The notes beneath the pieces were generated by a model. That model had not been told where the DNA came from. It saw nothing but the letters and a program-made list of their open reading frames with translations, and did no database searches. A DNA stretch of 64,000 nucleotides from Vibrio tubiashii (GTDB taxonomy: Bacteria; Pseudomonadota; Gammaproteobacteria; Enterobacterales; Vibrionaceae), in the NCBI RefSeq assembly GCF_028551255.1, contig NZ_CP117029.1, positions 1,488,001 through 1,552,000 of the forward strand, in the 5' to 3' direction. A program made the position numbers and the translations under genes. Shown here piece by piece: positions 9,313-18,700 of this stretch (its first letter is position 1; every line of letters begins with the position of its first letter).

Positions 9313-9467
9313 AACTTACCTAAAATCTAACTACAAAATTAACAAAAAGAAGCAGAATAATCGCTGTAAAAAGATTGATCAATTTATGATTTAGTTGACC
9401 TTCCACGGCGTCTCATTTAAGGTCTCGTTCCTGCAGAATTTTGAAGATAAATTAGGCTGAGATTAAG

Positions 9468-10136
9468 TTGTATAAAATTAACGAAATGTTCGAAACCATT
9501 CAGGGGGAAGGTGTCTTCACAGGAGTTCCTTCTGTATTTGTTCGCTTGCAAGAGTGCCCAGTAGGTTGTGCATGGTGTGATACCAAGCAAACTTGGGACG
9601 CAACTCCTCAAGACGAAAGACCTCTAGATGAGATCTTAGCTAAGAAAGAGGACTCCCCAACATGGTGCTCTGTATCGGCGATGGACATAGTTAATGAGTA
9701 CATAAAGCAAGGCTATACGGCTAAGCATGTTGTGATTACTGGTGGTGAACCTTGTATTTATGATCTGGTTCCTTTGACTCAAGCGTTTGAAGCGCATGGT
9801 TGTCAGTGTCAGATCGAAACCAGTGGCACATCTGAGGTTAAAGCGACAGACAATACATGGGTGACGGTGTCACCGAAAGTGGCGATGAAAGGTAAGCTTC
9901 CTGTTCTTGATTCTGCATTGATTCGAGCGAATGAGATCAAACATCCGGTGGCGACGCAAAAAGATATCGACCACCTAGATGAACTCTTGGAAAGAGCAAA
10001 CGTGCCTGAAGAGACAATGATTGCACTTCAACCAATAAGTCAGAAGCCTCGTGCGACCCAGCTCTGTATTGATGTATGTGTTGCCAGAAACTGGCGCTTA
10101 TCGATTCAAACTCACAAATATCTAAGCATTGCGTAA
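9468..10136 (+). CDS. queE: 7-carboxy-7-deazaguanine synthase
   Basis: Radical-SAM enzyme converting 6-carboxy-tetrahydropterin to 7-carboxy-7-deazaguanine in queuosine (tRNA) biosynthesis. 222 residues. The substrate loop [12 protein letters not shown] is at the N-terminus, followed by the cluster motif CPVGCAWC (C-x3-C-x2-C) and TGGEPC for SAM binding; the C-terminus ends [14 protein letters not shown] as in the E. coli enzyme. The start is a TTG at 9468 giving MYKINEMF; no ATG upstream fits the conserved N-terminus, so a rare start codon is likely. queC follows after 11 bases and uses the product. Confidence 0.94.
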   Translation: MYKINEMFETIQGEGVFTGVPSVFVRLQECPVGCAWCDTKQTWDATPQDERPLDEILAKKEDSPTWCSVSAMDIVNEYIKQGYTAKHVVITGGEPCIYDLVPLTQAFEAHGCQCQIETSGTSEVKATDNTWVTVSPKVAMKGKLPVLDSALIRANEIKHPVATQKDIDHLDELLERANVPEETMIALQPISQKPRATQLCIDVCVARNWRLSIQTHKYLSIA

Positions 10137-10147
10137 AGGAATTCAAA

Positions 10148-10846
10148 ATGAAAAAAGCAGTTGTCGTATTTAGTGGCGGACAAGACTCAACGACTTGCCT
10201 AGTACAAGCAATCAAAGATTTTGATGAAGTGCATGCCATTACATTTGACTACGGTCAGCGCCATAAACTTGAAATCGAAGTCGCACAAAGCTTAGCGAAA
10301 GAGCTAGGTGTCAAAGCACATAAAGTGATGGATGTTGGCTTATTGAATGAGCTTGCCATTAGCTCTTTGACGCGCGACGATATTCCGGTTTCTCATGAGT
10401 TACAAGAGAACGGTTTACCTAACTCATTCGTACCAGGACGTAATATCCTATTTCTGACCCTTGCAGGTATTTACGCTTATCAAATTGGTGCACAAACTGT
10501 AATTACCGGTGTGTGTGAAACAGACTTCTCGGGTTATCCAGATTGTCGTAATGATTTTGTAAAAGCTATGAATAATGCTCTTGTTCAGGGCATGGATCGT
10601 CAGCTAGAGATTTCTACGCCGCTAATGTGGTTAAACAAAGCAGAAACTTGGGCGTTGGCTGATCAATACGATGCGTTGCAATTGATCAGAGAAAAGACCT
10701 TGACCTGTTACAACGGTGTCATCGGTGATGGCTGTGGTGATTGCCCATCTTGCGAGCTGAGAAAGGTAGGCCTAAACGACTACCTTTCTGATCGCAAGGC
10801 TATTATGGCTGAACTGGTACGTAAGCAGAACTCGGCAAGTAAATAG
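10148..10846 (+). CDS. queC: 7-cyano-7-deazaguanine synthase
   Basis: ATP-dependent conversion of 7-carboxy-7-deazaguanine to preQ0, the next queuosine step after QueE. 232 residues. N-terminal PP-loop [10 protein letters not shown]; zinc-site cysteines near the C-terminus in [16 protein letters not shown]. Start ATG 10148 has AAGGA (10136-10140) at normal spacing, beginning in the queE stop, so the two are an operon. A longer frame opening at 10076 lies within queE and is not the start. The last 44 bases overlap the 3' end of the opposing diguanylate cyclase gene. Confidence 0.94.
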   Translation: MKKAVVVFSGGQDSTTCLVQAIKDFDEVHAITFDYGQRHKLEIEVAQSLAKELGVKAHKVMDVGLLNELAISSLTRDDIPVSHELQENGLPNSFVPGRNILFLTLAGIYAYQIGAQTVITGVCETDFSGYPDCRNDFVKAMNNALVQGMDRQLEISTPLMWLNKAETWALADQYDALQLIREKTLTCYNGVIGDGCGDCPSCELRKVGLNDYLSDRKAIMAELVRKQNSASK

Positions 10847-12776
10847 GCTCATTGTAGGCGTCAATTAACTGGTTTTTCCCATTTAGTTTCACTTGGTAAA
10901 GCGCCTGATCCAAGATTGAGTAGAGCTCATCAAAATCGTGCAGTGGTTTAGATGTAGCAAGATAAGAAAAGCTCGCGGTAACGTTGAGCTTTTCTCTATT
11001 TTCCGCTTCAAAGGTGCTTTTCGCGATGTTCTTGTGAAGGTTTTCTACTCGGTCCCGCACATCAAGCTCATCGACGTTTCTTAATACGATGACAAACTCT
11101 TCGCCTCCTAGTCGACCAAATACATCCTCTTCATTGATAGCTTCATTGATTCCTTTTGCTATGGTAGCGAGAGCGCGATCACCGGTAGGGTGACCATAGC
11201 AGTCATTGATGTGCTTAAAGTCATCTAAATCAAGTAAGATAAGTACGTGTTTGCGTATTTGGGCTGATGTTCTATCAATTGCTCGAATACGTTTGATGGC
11301 CGCAGCTCGGTTAAGCGCACCTGTAAGCTGATCCATTTCTGCTTTTCTACTTTTCGTTCTGGTAAAGAAAAACTGTCCTATGATGGTTGCGAGTAACAGG
11401 ACGATAACCAGTAAGAACATCTGCCTTTGAGTGAGTAATTTAGCCACTTCTCGCTCAAGAGACTCAATGATTTCAACACTCTTGTTATCTTTCACTTTCT
11501 GATTAAATTCTTTGTGCGCGAGCTCTAGAGCCAAAAACGCTGAGCGGCTGCTTTTGGTTCTTTTAGATAACTCTGAATCAAAATAGTGTTGGTAATGTTT
11601 TAGGGCGACGGCGTAATTGCCATTAGCTTCCTCAAGCTGTGCCATTGTTCTAAGCGCTCGTGCTTGTAATCGTTCACTGCCAATTTTCGTGGCCAAATCA
11701 TTTGCCCGTTGAGCGAAATACAGTGCCGAGTTGTAGCCACCTTTTGCACTGTCTAGTTGGGAGAGTGCAAGATAGATCTCACCTTGGACCTGTTCATTAT
11801 TTTGAGTCTCCGCGGAGTTGAGTGAATCTAATAAGAATTGCTCTGCAAGCTCAAATTGGTTTAATGCTGCGTAAGCCTTACCTAGGCCGAGTTTTACATA
11901 GGTCAATCCATAGGCATGATTGAATCTATCTAGCAGAAGTTTTGAGCGTTTGAAATGTTCGACGGCGCCATGATAATCCTGCGATGCTAACAATATATCG
12001 CCCATGCTATGGTGAGATTGAGCCATTTTAAGAGGAGATTTAGCGGTTGCTCTTATTCTGAGAGAAATCGTTAAGTACTCTTTAGCCAAATCGAACTGGC
12101 CGAGTGTTTTAAGCAAAAGGCCAGCATCATTGTAAACCCCGGAAGGGTCAACGTAACTTGGGATAACCGCGAGGTAGCTTTGGTAGGTTTCTAGTGAACT
12201 CTTATAATCCCCGGTGAACTCTTGGTTGTTCGCGATCACACGAAGAGCTAGGTGTTTGGGAAGAATCGATTGGTCGGTATCTTTTATGTGTGTTTCAAGT
12301 GCGTTGCAATACAGCTGCGCACTGTAATATTGACCTTGCATGTTCATCGCACGACATAGGTGGTACTCAAACAGAATCTTGCCTTGAAGATCATTGCTTG
12401 TACTAAAGTGTTTAAGTAAGTCGAGATAGTTTGACCGTGCGGTTGAAAAGTCGAGATTGAGCTCCTTATTGAGAGCTTCAATAAATGTTTGTTCTAACTT
12501 GGAATACTCTGGATTGAAGACGAGCTCATTGCCATAATATGGCTGTCCTCGCTGCGTCATGAAACCGTGAATTTTGGAGCTAATGTAGAGCTTTTCGATA
12601 TTTGGAGGTAGCGAGTTGTAACGATCCTGCAGCATCGATAGTGCTTTGTTCTCGCTGAACTTAAGAGCTTCGCTGTAAGCGATCTCCCACTTCTCTAGAT
12701 GATTTGTATTGATGGCCAGTGCCGATGTAGGCGCAAGCGCAGCAAAAGCGATATACCAAGCGATTAGACGTTTCAT
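10803..12776 (-). CDS. TPR-GGDEF membrane diguanylate cyclase
   Basis: 657 residues. Residues 1-22 are a signal peptide (ends TSALA). Residues about 40-430 are alpha-helical tetratricopeptide-like repeats ([40 protein letters not shown]), predicted periplasmic. A membrane helix follows at about 453-471 ([19 protein letters not shown]). The C-terminal GGDEF domain contains [22 protein letters not shown] and an intact GGEEF (557-561), so c-di-GMP synthesis is predicted. The RxxD inhibitory site that usually precedes it reads NEED, so product feedback inhibition is probably absent. The TPR ligand is unknown. It lies on the same strand as the OmpA/TolC genes beside the giant adhesin, and its 3' end overlaps queC by 44 bases. 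Confidence 0.9.
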   Translation of the reverse strand: MKRLIAWYIAFAALAPTSALAINTNHLEKWEIAYSEALKFSENKALSMLQDRYNSLPPNIEKLYISSKIHGFMTQRGQPYYGNELVFNPEYSKLEQTFIEALNKELNLDFSTARSNYLDLLKHFSTSNDLQGKILFEYHLCRAMNMQGQYYSAQLYCNALETHIKDTDQSILPKHLALRVIANNQEFTGDYKSSLETYQSYLAVIPSYVDPSGVYNDAGLLLKTLGQFDLAKEYLTISLRIRATAKSPLKMAQSHHSMGDILLASQDYHGAVEHFKRSKLLLDRFNHAYGLTYVKLGLGKAYAALNQFELAEQFLLDSLNSAETQNNEQVQGEIYLALSQLDSAKGGYNSALYFAQRANDLATKIGSERLQARALRTMAQLEEANGNYAVALKHYQHYFDSELSKRTKSSRSAFLALELAHKEFNQKVKDNKSVEIIESLEREVAKLLTQRQMFLLVIVLLLATIIGQFFFTRTKSRKAEMDQLTGALNRAAAIKRIRAIDRTSAQIRKHVLILLDLDDFKHINDCYGHPTGDRALATIAKGINEAINEEDVFGRLGGEEFVIVLRNVDELDVRDRVENLHKNIAKSTFEAENREKLNVTASFSYLATSKPLHDFDELYSILDQALYQVKLNGKNQLIDAYNEPIYLPSSAYVPVQP

Positions 12777-12888
12777 TGTATTTAGTATTAGTTTTGTTTG
12801 TTACATAGTAGAGTAACTTACTAATAGGGTACAATGTGTTGCTAAATGTGAATTGAATAAATGCGACTTAGATAGCTTTGATATCTAT

Positions 12889-12915
12889 AAAAAATGCGCC
12901 TTCGAGGCGCATTTT
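12889..12915 (-). terminator. Terminator of the DUF2750 gene
   Basis: AAAATGCGCCT / AGGCGCATTTT stem with a 3-base loop TCG, 11 bp, located 10 bases after the DUF2750 stop. Reading on the minus strand the stem runs into TTTTTT; the structure is nearly symmetric. Confidence 0.8.
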
Positions 12916-12924
12916 CAAATCTAC

Positions 12925-13278
12925 TTAGTCTAAGTACAATTTAGCTAGGTCAGATGGTTCCATCTCTTTACCTTCCAGTTGGTCATTCCAGTTGGTACCA
13001 ACTAGAACACCATCTTCTGCCAAGGTGAGTAGCCAATCTTCAACAAAGATGTCTAGCGGAATCTCAAGCACTTCGAAATCTGCCCACTCTTCAACATTGT
13101 GAGTTTCTGCATCTTGTTTAGAAGACCAGAAAGGCATTACTTCACTGTTTTCAAATTCTGTAGAATCGCAAGACAGCCAGCCTTCTTCGTTACGCATTCC
13201 CCAAACTAGTTTAGATTGCTTCGTTTCAGCAACGAATAACTCAAGGTTTGCTTGAATATCAGCAGTTAATTTGCTCAT
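12925..13278 (-). CDS. DUF2750 domain protein
   Basis: 117 residues, acidic, no signal peptide or membrane segment. The sequence (FVAETKQSKLVWGMRNEEGW, MPFWSSKQDAE, LEIPLDIFVEDWL, GVLVGTNWND) fits the DUF2750 family of small cytosolic proteins of unknown function common in gammaproteobacteria. The frame stays open upstream to 13353, but that extension overlaps the ompA terminator and lacks family similarity; ATG 13278 gives MSKLTADIQANLELF, the typical beginning. Single gene with its own terminator. Confidence 0.8.
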   Translation of the reverse strand: MSKLTADIQANLELFVAETKQSKLVWGMRNEEGWLSCDSTEFENSEVMPFWSSKQDAETHNVEEWADFEVLEIPLDIFVEDWLLTLAEDGVLVGTNWNDQLEGKEMEPSDLAKLYLD

Positions 13279-13335
13279 TGGTATTATCTCATACGTGGAT
13301 TCGCTGCTAGGGTAACACTCAATAGGGCAAAGCAA

Positions 13336-13362
13336 AATAAAAAAGGGAGCCAAAGCTCCCTT
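13336..13362 (-). terminator. Terminator of the tolC-like/ompA-like operon
   Basis: AAGGGAGC (13343-13350) pairs with GCTCCCTT (13355-13362) around CAAA. On the minus strand a T-rich run follows. Sits 17 bases after the OmpA-like stop. Confidence 0.8.
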
Positions 13363-13378
13363 AATCTAAGAAAAGCGG

Positions 13379-13990
13379 CTATTTTTTAATTTTAGTGAAA
13401 ATAGACCATTCTTCTTTTACGTTGCCTTTGTGGCCAATAACTGTCGCGACAACTTTTCGGTTCTTGGCGTGACTGATTTCATCTGTACCGGTTTCGCTTA
13501 GGTTAGTATCACCAAAACCGACTATGCGAACTCGGTTAGACTCAACACCGTTGGCAAGAAGAGCATCTTCAACTGAAGTCGCTCGACGTTTAGATAGAGC
13601 CATGTTGTATTCGGGTTGACCAACTTTACTCGCAAAGCCTTGAAGTTCAATTGACGTTGAAGGGTAACTTTCAAGGAACTCGGCCATCTCGCGGATCTGT
13701 GCGAGAAATGCGGGTTGAATTTCATCAGAGTCGTTGGCGAACAAGATATGCAGGCTCATCTCTTCTTCAGTCTTTACGTAAGTACCACAGCCATCGTTGT
13801 CTATTTCTGCAAGGCGGGGAGTTTGTGGACACAAGTCGCGAGCATTAATAACACCATCTTTATCATCATCAAGTAAGTCGTCCACTTGATTTGGTGTGGG
13901 AGTATCAATGTATTCGTACGCGTCTTCTGCTTTGAGCGGAGCAGTGAATACGGTAGCCGCGATAATCATAGTTATAAGTGATTTATTCAT
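13379..13990 (-). CDS. OmpA-family protein with thrombospondin-type-3 calcium segment
   Basis: 203 residues. Signal peptide 1-21 (ends PLKA). Residues about 37-60 form a calcium-binding type-3 segment (DDDKDGVINARDLCPQTP) followed by DNDGCGTY, a pair of Cys that can bridge. Residues about 80-190 are an OmpA C-terminal domain (ELQGFASKVG, NMALSKRRATSVEDAL, RVRIVGFGDTN, NRKV) that binds peptidoglycan. There is no beta-barrel. The gene begins one base after the stop of the TolC-like gene, so the two are one transcript. In LapA-type clusters a small OmpA protein next to the outer-membrane channel is common; an envelope-anchoring role for the adhesin exporter is inferred. Confidence 0.88.
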   Translation of the reverse strand: MNKSLITMIIAATVFTAPLKAEDAYEYIDTPTPNQVDDLLDDDKDGVINARDLCPQTPRLAEIDNDGCGTYVKTEEEMSLHILFANDSDEIQPAFLAQIREMAEFLESYPSTSIELQGFASKVGQPEYNMALSKRRATSVEDALLANGVESNRVRIVGFGDTNLSETGTDEISHAKNRKVVATVIGHKGNVKEEWSIFTKIKK

Positions 13991-13991
13991 A

Positions 13992-15299
13992 TCAGTATTC
14001 TACCTTTTCATTCCACTCTTGAGGTGTATCGACACGAAGTGCAGCTAACAGGTTACCAGTCGCGTTCATTACTCGATACTTGGCGTATTGCTCATCATAC
14101 TTGGCATCTAAATAGCCTTTACGGGCTTCAAACAATTCGTTTTCTGTGTTCAATAGGTCAAGTAGGGTACGCTTTCCAAGCTTGTACTGCTTTTCATACG
14201 CGATAACGGTATCTGATGCCGAGTCTACGTGGTCTGCAAGAAAGTCTTTCTGTTGTACCGTTAGATCAAGCGCACTCCAAGAGAGACGCAAGCCTTCCTC
14301 TACGCTACGGTAGGTGCGGTCACGAAAATCTTTTGCTTTATTAAGTTGATACGCGGCACTTTCGGTCCGGTCAGAGTCTGAACCGCCATTGTATAAGTTG
14401 TAACGCATACGAAGCATTGCCGAGAACTCGTCGCTACTACCTCTGATACCACCGGCATCATCACGCCAGGTCTGGTTAGCTTCAATAGATAAGGTTGGGT
14501 AATTCACACCCTTAGTTTGATCGTATTGGAATCGAGCCGAGTCGACATCTGCTTGAGCCACTTTAATCACTGGGTGACCGTTAAACGCAGTATCTAAAGC
14601 TTCGTCTACAGTAAAAGGGATGGCTGTTTGATCGGCGCGGGGGAAGGTAAGCCCCTGTGGTGACTGACCTACAATGCGTTTAAACTGAGTGTGAACATCA
14701 AATAGATTATTTTGTGCTGCGAGCAAGTTACCATGTGCCTTTGCTAAACGCGCTTCAACTTGCGATAAGTCCGCCGTTGAGCCAATACCGGAATCGACGC
14801 GCTTCTTTATATCTGAGTAAATTTCTTTATGCACAGCAAGGTTGCTTTCCGATAGTGCTAACACCTCGTAAGCTTTTGTCGCGTCTAAATAGATTTTAGT
14901 CACCTGAAGAGCAATGTCTTGAGCGTCTGACATTAGTTGGAAGCGAACAGATTCCGCATCTGCTGCGGTGCGATCCATATCGTTGAGTGTCGCCGAGCCA
15001 TCCCACAATAGCTGCGTAAGCGTTAGTGTTGCTTCTTTACGGGTTAACTCAGTTTTTGGAGCTGTCGTGGCTGGGTCAACAGCTTCGAACCCAATTCCTG
15101 CATCCAAGTCGAGCTTTGGCATATAGGCGCCACCAGAAGCTTCTGCATCGTAAAACTTGCTTTTAAATTCGTTGTAAGAAGCTTTGATTTCTGGATTGGT
15201 CGTAATCGTAAATGCGACGGCTTGCTCTAATGTTTGACTGTGTGCTGGAAAGCTAAGTGCAACCGCGCAACTTAGTACTTTCAACTTATTCCAATTCAC
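13992..15299 (-). CDS. TolC-family outer-membrane efflux channel (LapE-like)
   Basis: 435 residues. Signal peptide 1-21 (ends PAHS). The rest is the twofold TolC repeat: QTLEQAVAFTITTNPEIKAS at the N-terminus and ALDTAFNGHPVIKVAQADVD starting the second half, long heptad helices, and strands such as YNLYNGGSDSDRTESAAY. Ends near AALRVDTPQEWN. Start is GTG 15299, preceded on its strand by GAGGAG. It diverges from the giant adhesin and is followed by the OmpA-like gene, so the natural assignment is the outer-membrane pore for type I secretion and retention of that adhesin. The ABC and adaptor partners are not in the window. Housekeeping TolC is less likely given this context. Confidence 0.88.
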   Translation of the reverse strand: MNWNKLKVLSCAVALSFPAHSQTLEQAVAFTITTNPEIKASYNEFKSKFYDAEASGGAYMPKLDLDAGIGFEAVDPATTAPKTELTRKEATLTLTQLLWDGSATLNDMDRTAADAESVRFQLMSDAQDIALQVTKIYLDATKAYEVLALSESNLAVHKEIYSDIKKRVDSGIGSTADLSQVEARLAKAHGNLLAAQNNLFDVHTQFKRIVGQSPQGLTFPRADQTAIPFTVDEALDTAFNGHPVIKVAQADVDSARFQYDQTKGVNYPTLSIEANQTWRDDAGGIRGSSDEFSAMLRMRYNLYNGGSDSDRTESAAYQLNKAKDFRDRTYRSVEEGLRLSWSALDLTVQQKDFLADHVDSASDTVIAYEKQYKLGKRTLLDLLNTENELFEARKGYLDAKYDEQYAKYRVMNATGNLLAALRVDTPQEWNEKVEY

Positions 15300-15350
15300 T
15301 CTGACTCTCCTCGAAGTGCTCGTAGGTGAGGATATTACTCAATTTTTCTG

Positions 15351-15364
15351 TCTCAATACTGAGA
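15351..15364. promoter_or_regulatory. Palindrome copy 1, TCTCA-N4-TGAGA
   Basis: TCTCA ATAC TGAGA, 52 bases upstream of the TolC-like start. Same arms and spacing as the copy at 15543. Candidate regulator binding site; regulator unknown. Confidence 0.55.
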
Positions 15365-15542
15365 TATATCCATTAATAGCGCCAATAAAATAACACCCTT
15401 GAGCAGATAAAACTAATCTATTTAACAAATAAGTTGTTGTAAATTTGTTATTTTGGAAGGTGGTCGATTTTATGCATGTTGTCGTGTTTAAATGAACGTC
15501 ATACTCTATAAAGTTGGCTAAAATCGAGATCTTAGTTCCGCT

Positions 15543-15556
15543 TCTCAATGTTGAGA
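15543..15556. promoter_or_regulatory. Palindrome copy 2, TCTCA-N4-TGAGA
   Basis: TCTCA ATGT TGAGA, extended by one further pair to TTCTCAA-TG-TTGAGAA. It lies 163 bases upstream of the adhesin start. Candidate shared operator with copy 1. Confidence 0.55.
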
Positions 15557-15718
15557 AATGCAACTTGTGTCGTGTTTGTTGCGGTTTTTGTTCAAAAAAC
15601 AGGTTTAGCGCAGATATGAAAAATGGTAATTTATAAAGAGTATGAATTTATAATTTGCCAATTATTTGTCACTGGCAACATAACAAAAGAAAGCAGTCAA
15701 GGATTAAGGACTTAAAAT

Positions 15719-18700
15719 ATGGGTTTTGGTACTTACGTTGCAATGGGTAATTTAGCAGCCAATCAAGTTATCGTTATTGATGTAAACGGTAATGTTAGAG
15801 TGTTGGTTGAAGGCGAGTTACCTAGACCTGGCGAGGTTATCGTTCAGTCGAACTCTGATGTAGTAGACAATAATCAACAACTGCAAGTCGAATTGGTTGA
15901 TGATGGTGGTGAACCACAAGACATCACAGCCGAGATTGAAGACATCTTTGCGGCTTTAGAAGAAGGACAAGATCCAACCCAGCTTGGTGAAGATTTCGCA
16001 ACGGCAGCGGGTGGGCAATCAGGGTCGAGCTTGACTGCAAGTGGTTCTGTTACCCGTGATGGTACTGAAACGATAGCCAGCACCGAGTTTACAACACAAG
16101 GTTTCCAATCTTTAGGCTTGTCTCAAACACAAAGCTTAACTCTATTGGACCAATTCCAGCTATTTGAACCTATTTTCGTTGACTTAAACAACGATCCGCT
16201 TGGTGAAAGCCTTGCCGTAACGACAGATGAAGATACCGCGATCAGCGGTACTCTTACGGCCACAGACCAAAACCCAACCGATACACTGACATTCTCTCAA
16301 ACTTCAACGCCTACGAACGGTACTGCTGTTGTTAACCCAGACGGCACCTGGACGTACACACCAAATGAAAATTACAACGGCCCAGACAGCTTTACCGTAA
16401 TCGTTGATGATGGCAATGGTGGTACGGATACGTTGGTAGTCAATGTAACAGTAACGCCTGTGAATGATCCCGCTACAGTAAGTGATGATAACGGGACGGT
16501 TGTAGAGGACGACGAAAACCAAACAGTTGCTTCTGGAACTTTAGAGGTTGCAGATGTCGATGCTGGTGAAGCGTTTGTCCAACCATACGAAATAACAAAT
16601 GATTACGGTACTTTTATTGTAAATTCTGATGGCAGTTGGACTTTCACTATCAATAATGAAAGTTCAGTTGTACAAGCATTACCTAATGGTGAGGAAATCC
16701 CTTTAGCGTTTGATGTTACTTCAATTGATGGTACTGGAACGGGCACTGTTTCTATTACTGTCAAGGGAACGAATGACAGTGCAATTATCACCCCATCCGA
16801 TAACGAAGACACGTCCGTGGTTGAAGTGGGCATTGATGGCAATGGCGATCCGATTGGTGATACGCAGGCAGGCGGTCAGCTAACCCTTAAAGACGTCGAT
16901 GACGGTGAGCAGGTGTACAAGCAGCCAACCAGCTTGGCAGGCGAGTTTGGTACCTTCACCTTCAACATCAACACGGGTGAATGGACGTACACCCTTGACC
17001 CCGATAAATCAGACGCGCTGAACGCGGGTGACCAAGAGACCGACAGCTTAACGGTCGAGTCCTTTGACGGTACGGCGCGCGAAACCATCACCGTGAACAT
17101 TGTCGGCAGTAACGATGGCGCGACCATTACCCCATCCGACAACGAAGACACGTCCGTGGTTGAAGTGGGCATCGATGGCAATGGCGATCCGATTGGTGAT
17201 ACGCAGGCAGGCGGTCAGCTAACCCTTAAAGACGTCGATGACGGTGAGCAGGTGTACAAGCAGCCAACCAGCTTGGCAGGCGAGTTTGGTACCTTCACCT
17301 TCAACATCAACACGGGTGAATGGACGTACACTCTTGACCCCGATAAATCAGACGCGCTGAACGCGGGTGACCAAGAGACCGACAGCTTAACGGTCGAGTC
17401 CTTTGACGGCACGGCGCGCGAAACCATCACCGTGAACATTGTCGGCAGCAACGATGGCGCGACCATTACCCCATCCGACAACGAAGACACGTCCGTGGTT
17501 GAAGTGGGCATCGATGGCAATGGCGATCCGATTGGTGATGCGCAGGCAGGCGGTCAGCTAACCCTTAAAGACGTCGATGACGGTGAGCAGGTGTACAAGC
17601 AGCCAACCAGCTTGGCAGGCGAGTTTGGTACCTTCACCTTCAACATCAACACGGGTGAATGGACGTACACCCTTGACCCCGATAAATCAGACGCGCTGAA
17701 CGCGGGTGACCAAGAGACCGACAGCTTAACGGTCGAGTCCTTTGACGGCACGGCGCGCGAAACCATCACCGTGAACATTGTCGGCAGCAACGATGGCGCG
17801 ACCATTACCCCATCCGATAACGAAGACACGTCCGTGGTTGAAGTGGGCATCGATGGCAATGGCGATCCGATTGGTGATGCGCAGGCAGGCGGTCAGCTAA
17901 CCCTTAAAGACATCGATGACGGTGAGCAGGTGTACAAGCAGCCAACCAGCTTGGCAGGCGAGTTTGGTACCTTCACCTTCAACATCAACACGGGTGAATG
18001 GACGTACACCCTTGACCCCGATAAATCAGACGCGCTGAACGCGGGCGACCAAGAGACCGACAGCTTAACGGTCGAGTCCTTTGACGGCACGGCGCGCGAA
18101 ACCATCACCGTGAACATTGTCGGCAGCAACGATGGCGCGACCATTACCCCATCCGACAACGAAGACACGTCCGTGGTTGAAGTGGGCATCGATGGCAATG
18201 GCGATCCGATTGGTGATGCGCAGGCAGGCGGTCAGCTAACCCTTAAAGACGTCGATGACGGTGAGCAGGTGTACAAGCAGCCAACCAGCTTGGCAGGCGA
18301 GTTTGGTACCTTCACCTTCAACATCAACACGGGTGAATGGACGTACACCCTTGACCCCGATAAATCAGACGCGCTGAACGCGGGCGACCAAGAGACCGAC
18401 AGCTTAACGGTCGAGTCCTTTGACGGCACGGCGCGCGAAACCATCACCGTGAACATTGTCGGCAGCAACGATGGCGCGACCATTACCCCATCCGACAACG
18501 AAGACACGTCCGTGGTTGAAGTGGGCATCGATGGCAATGGCGATCCGATTGGTGATGCGCAGGCAGGCGGTCAGCTAACCCTTAAAGACGTCGATGACGG
18601 TGAGCAGGTGTACAAGCAGCCAACCAGCTTGGCAGGCGAGTTTGGTACCTTCACCTTCAACATCAACACGGGTGAATGGACGTACACCCTTGACCCCGAT

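Larger units (their letters stand above)
15300..15718. promoter_or_regulatory. Divergent promoter region between the TolC-like gene and the adhesin
   Basis: 419 AT-rich bases with no convincing gene. Contents: two copies of a 14-bp palindrome (15351-15364 and 15543-15556), a TTGCCA/TGGCAA inverted repeat (15655-15660 and 15673-15678), and AAGGA upstream of the adhesin ATG. A 74-codon minus-strand frame (15339-15563) has no family likeness and overlaps both palindromes. No c-di-GMP riboswitch aptamer was recognised. Confidence 0.7.

Noticed and set aside
8921..9394. 157-codon plus-strand frame over the HAD phosphatase
   Set aside because: Antisense shadow of a gene with all HAD motifs; no homology of its own.
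9313..9467. preQ1 riboswitch upstream of queE
   Set aside because: I looked for a preQ1 aptamer in the leader and could not see a recognisable hairpin plus A-rich tail; a covariance-model search would decide.
15339..15563. 74-codon minus-strand frame between the TolC-like gene and the adhesin
   Set aside because: No family likeness, no ribosome binding site, and it covers both putative operators.
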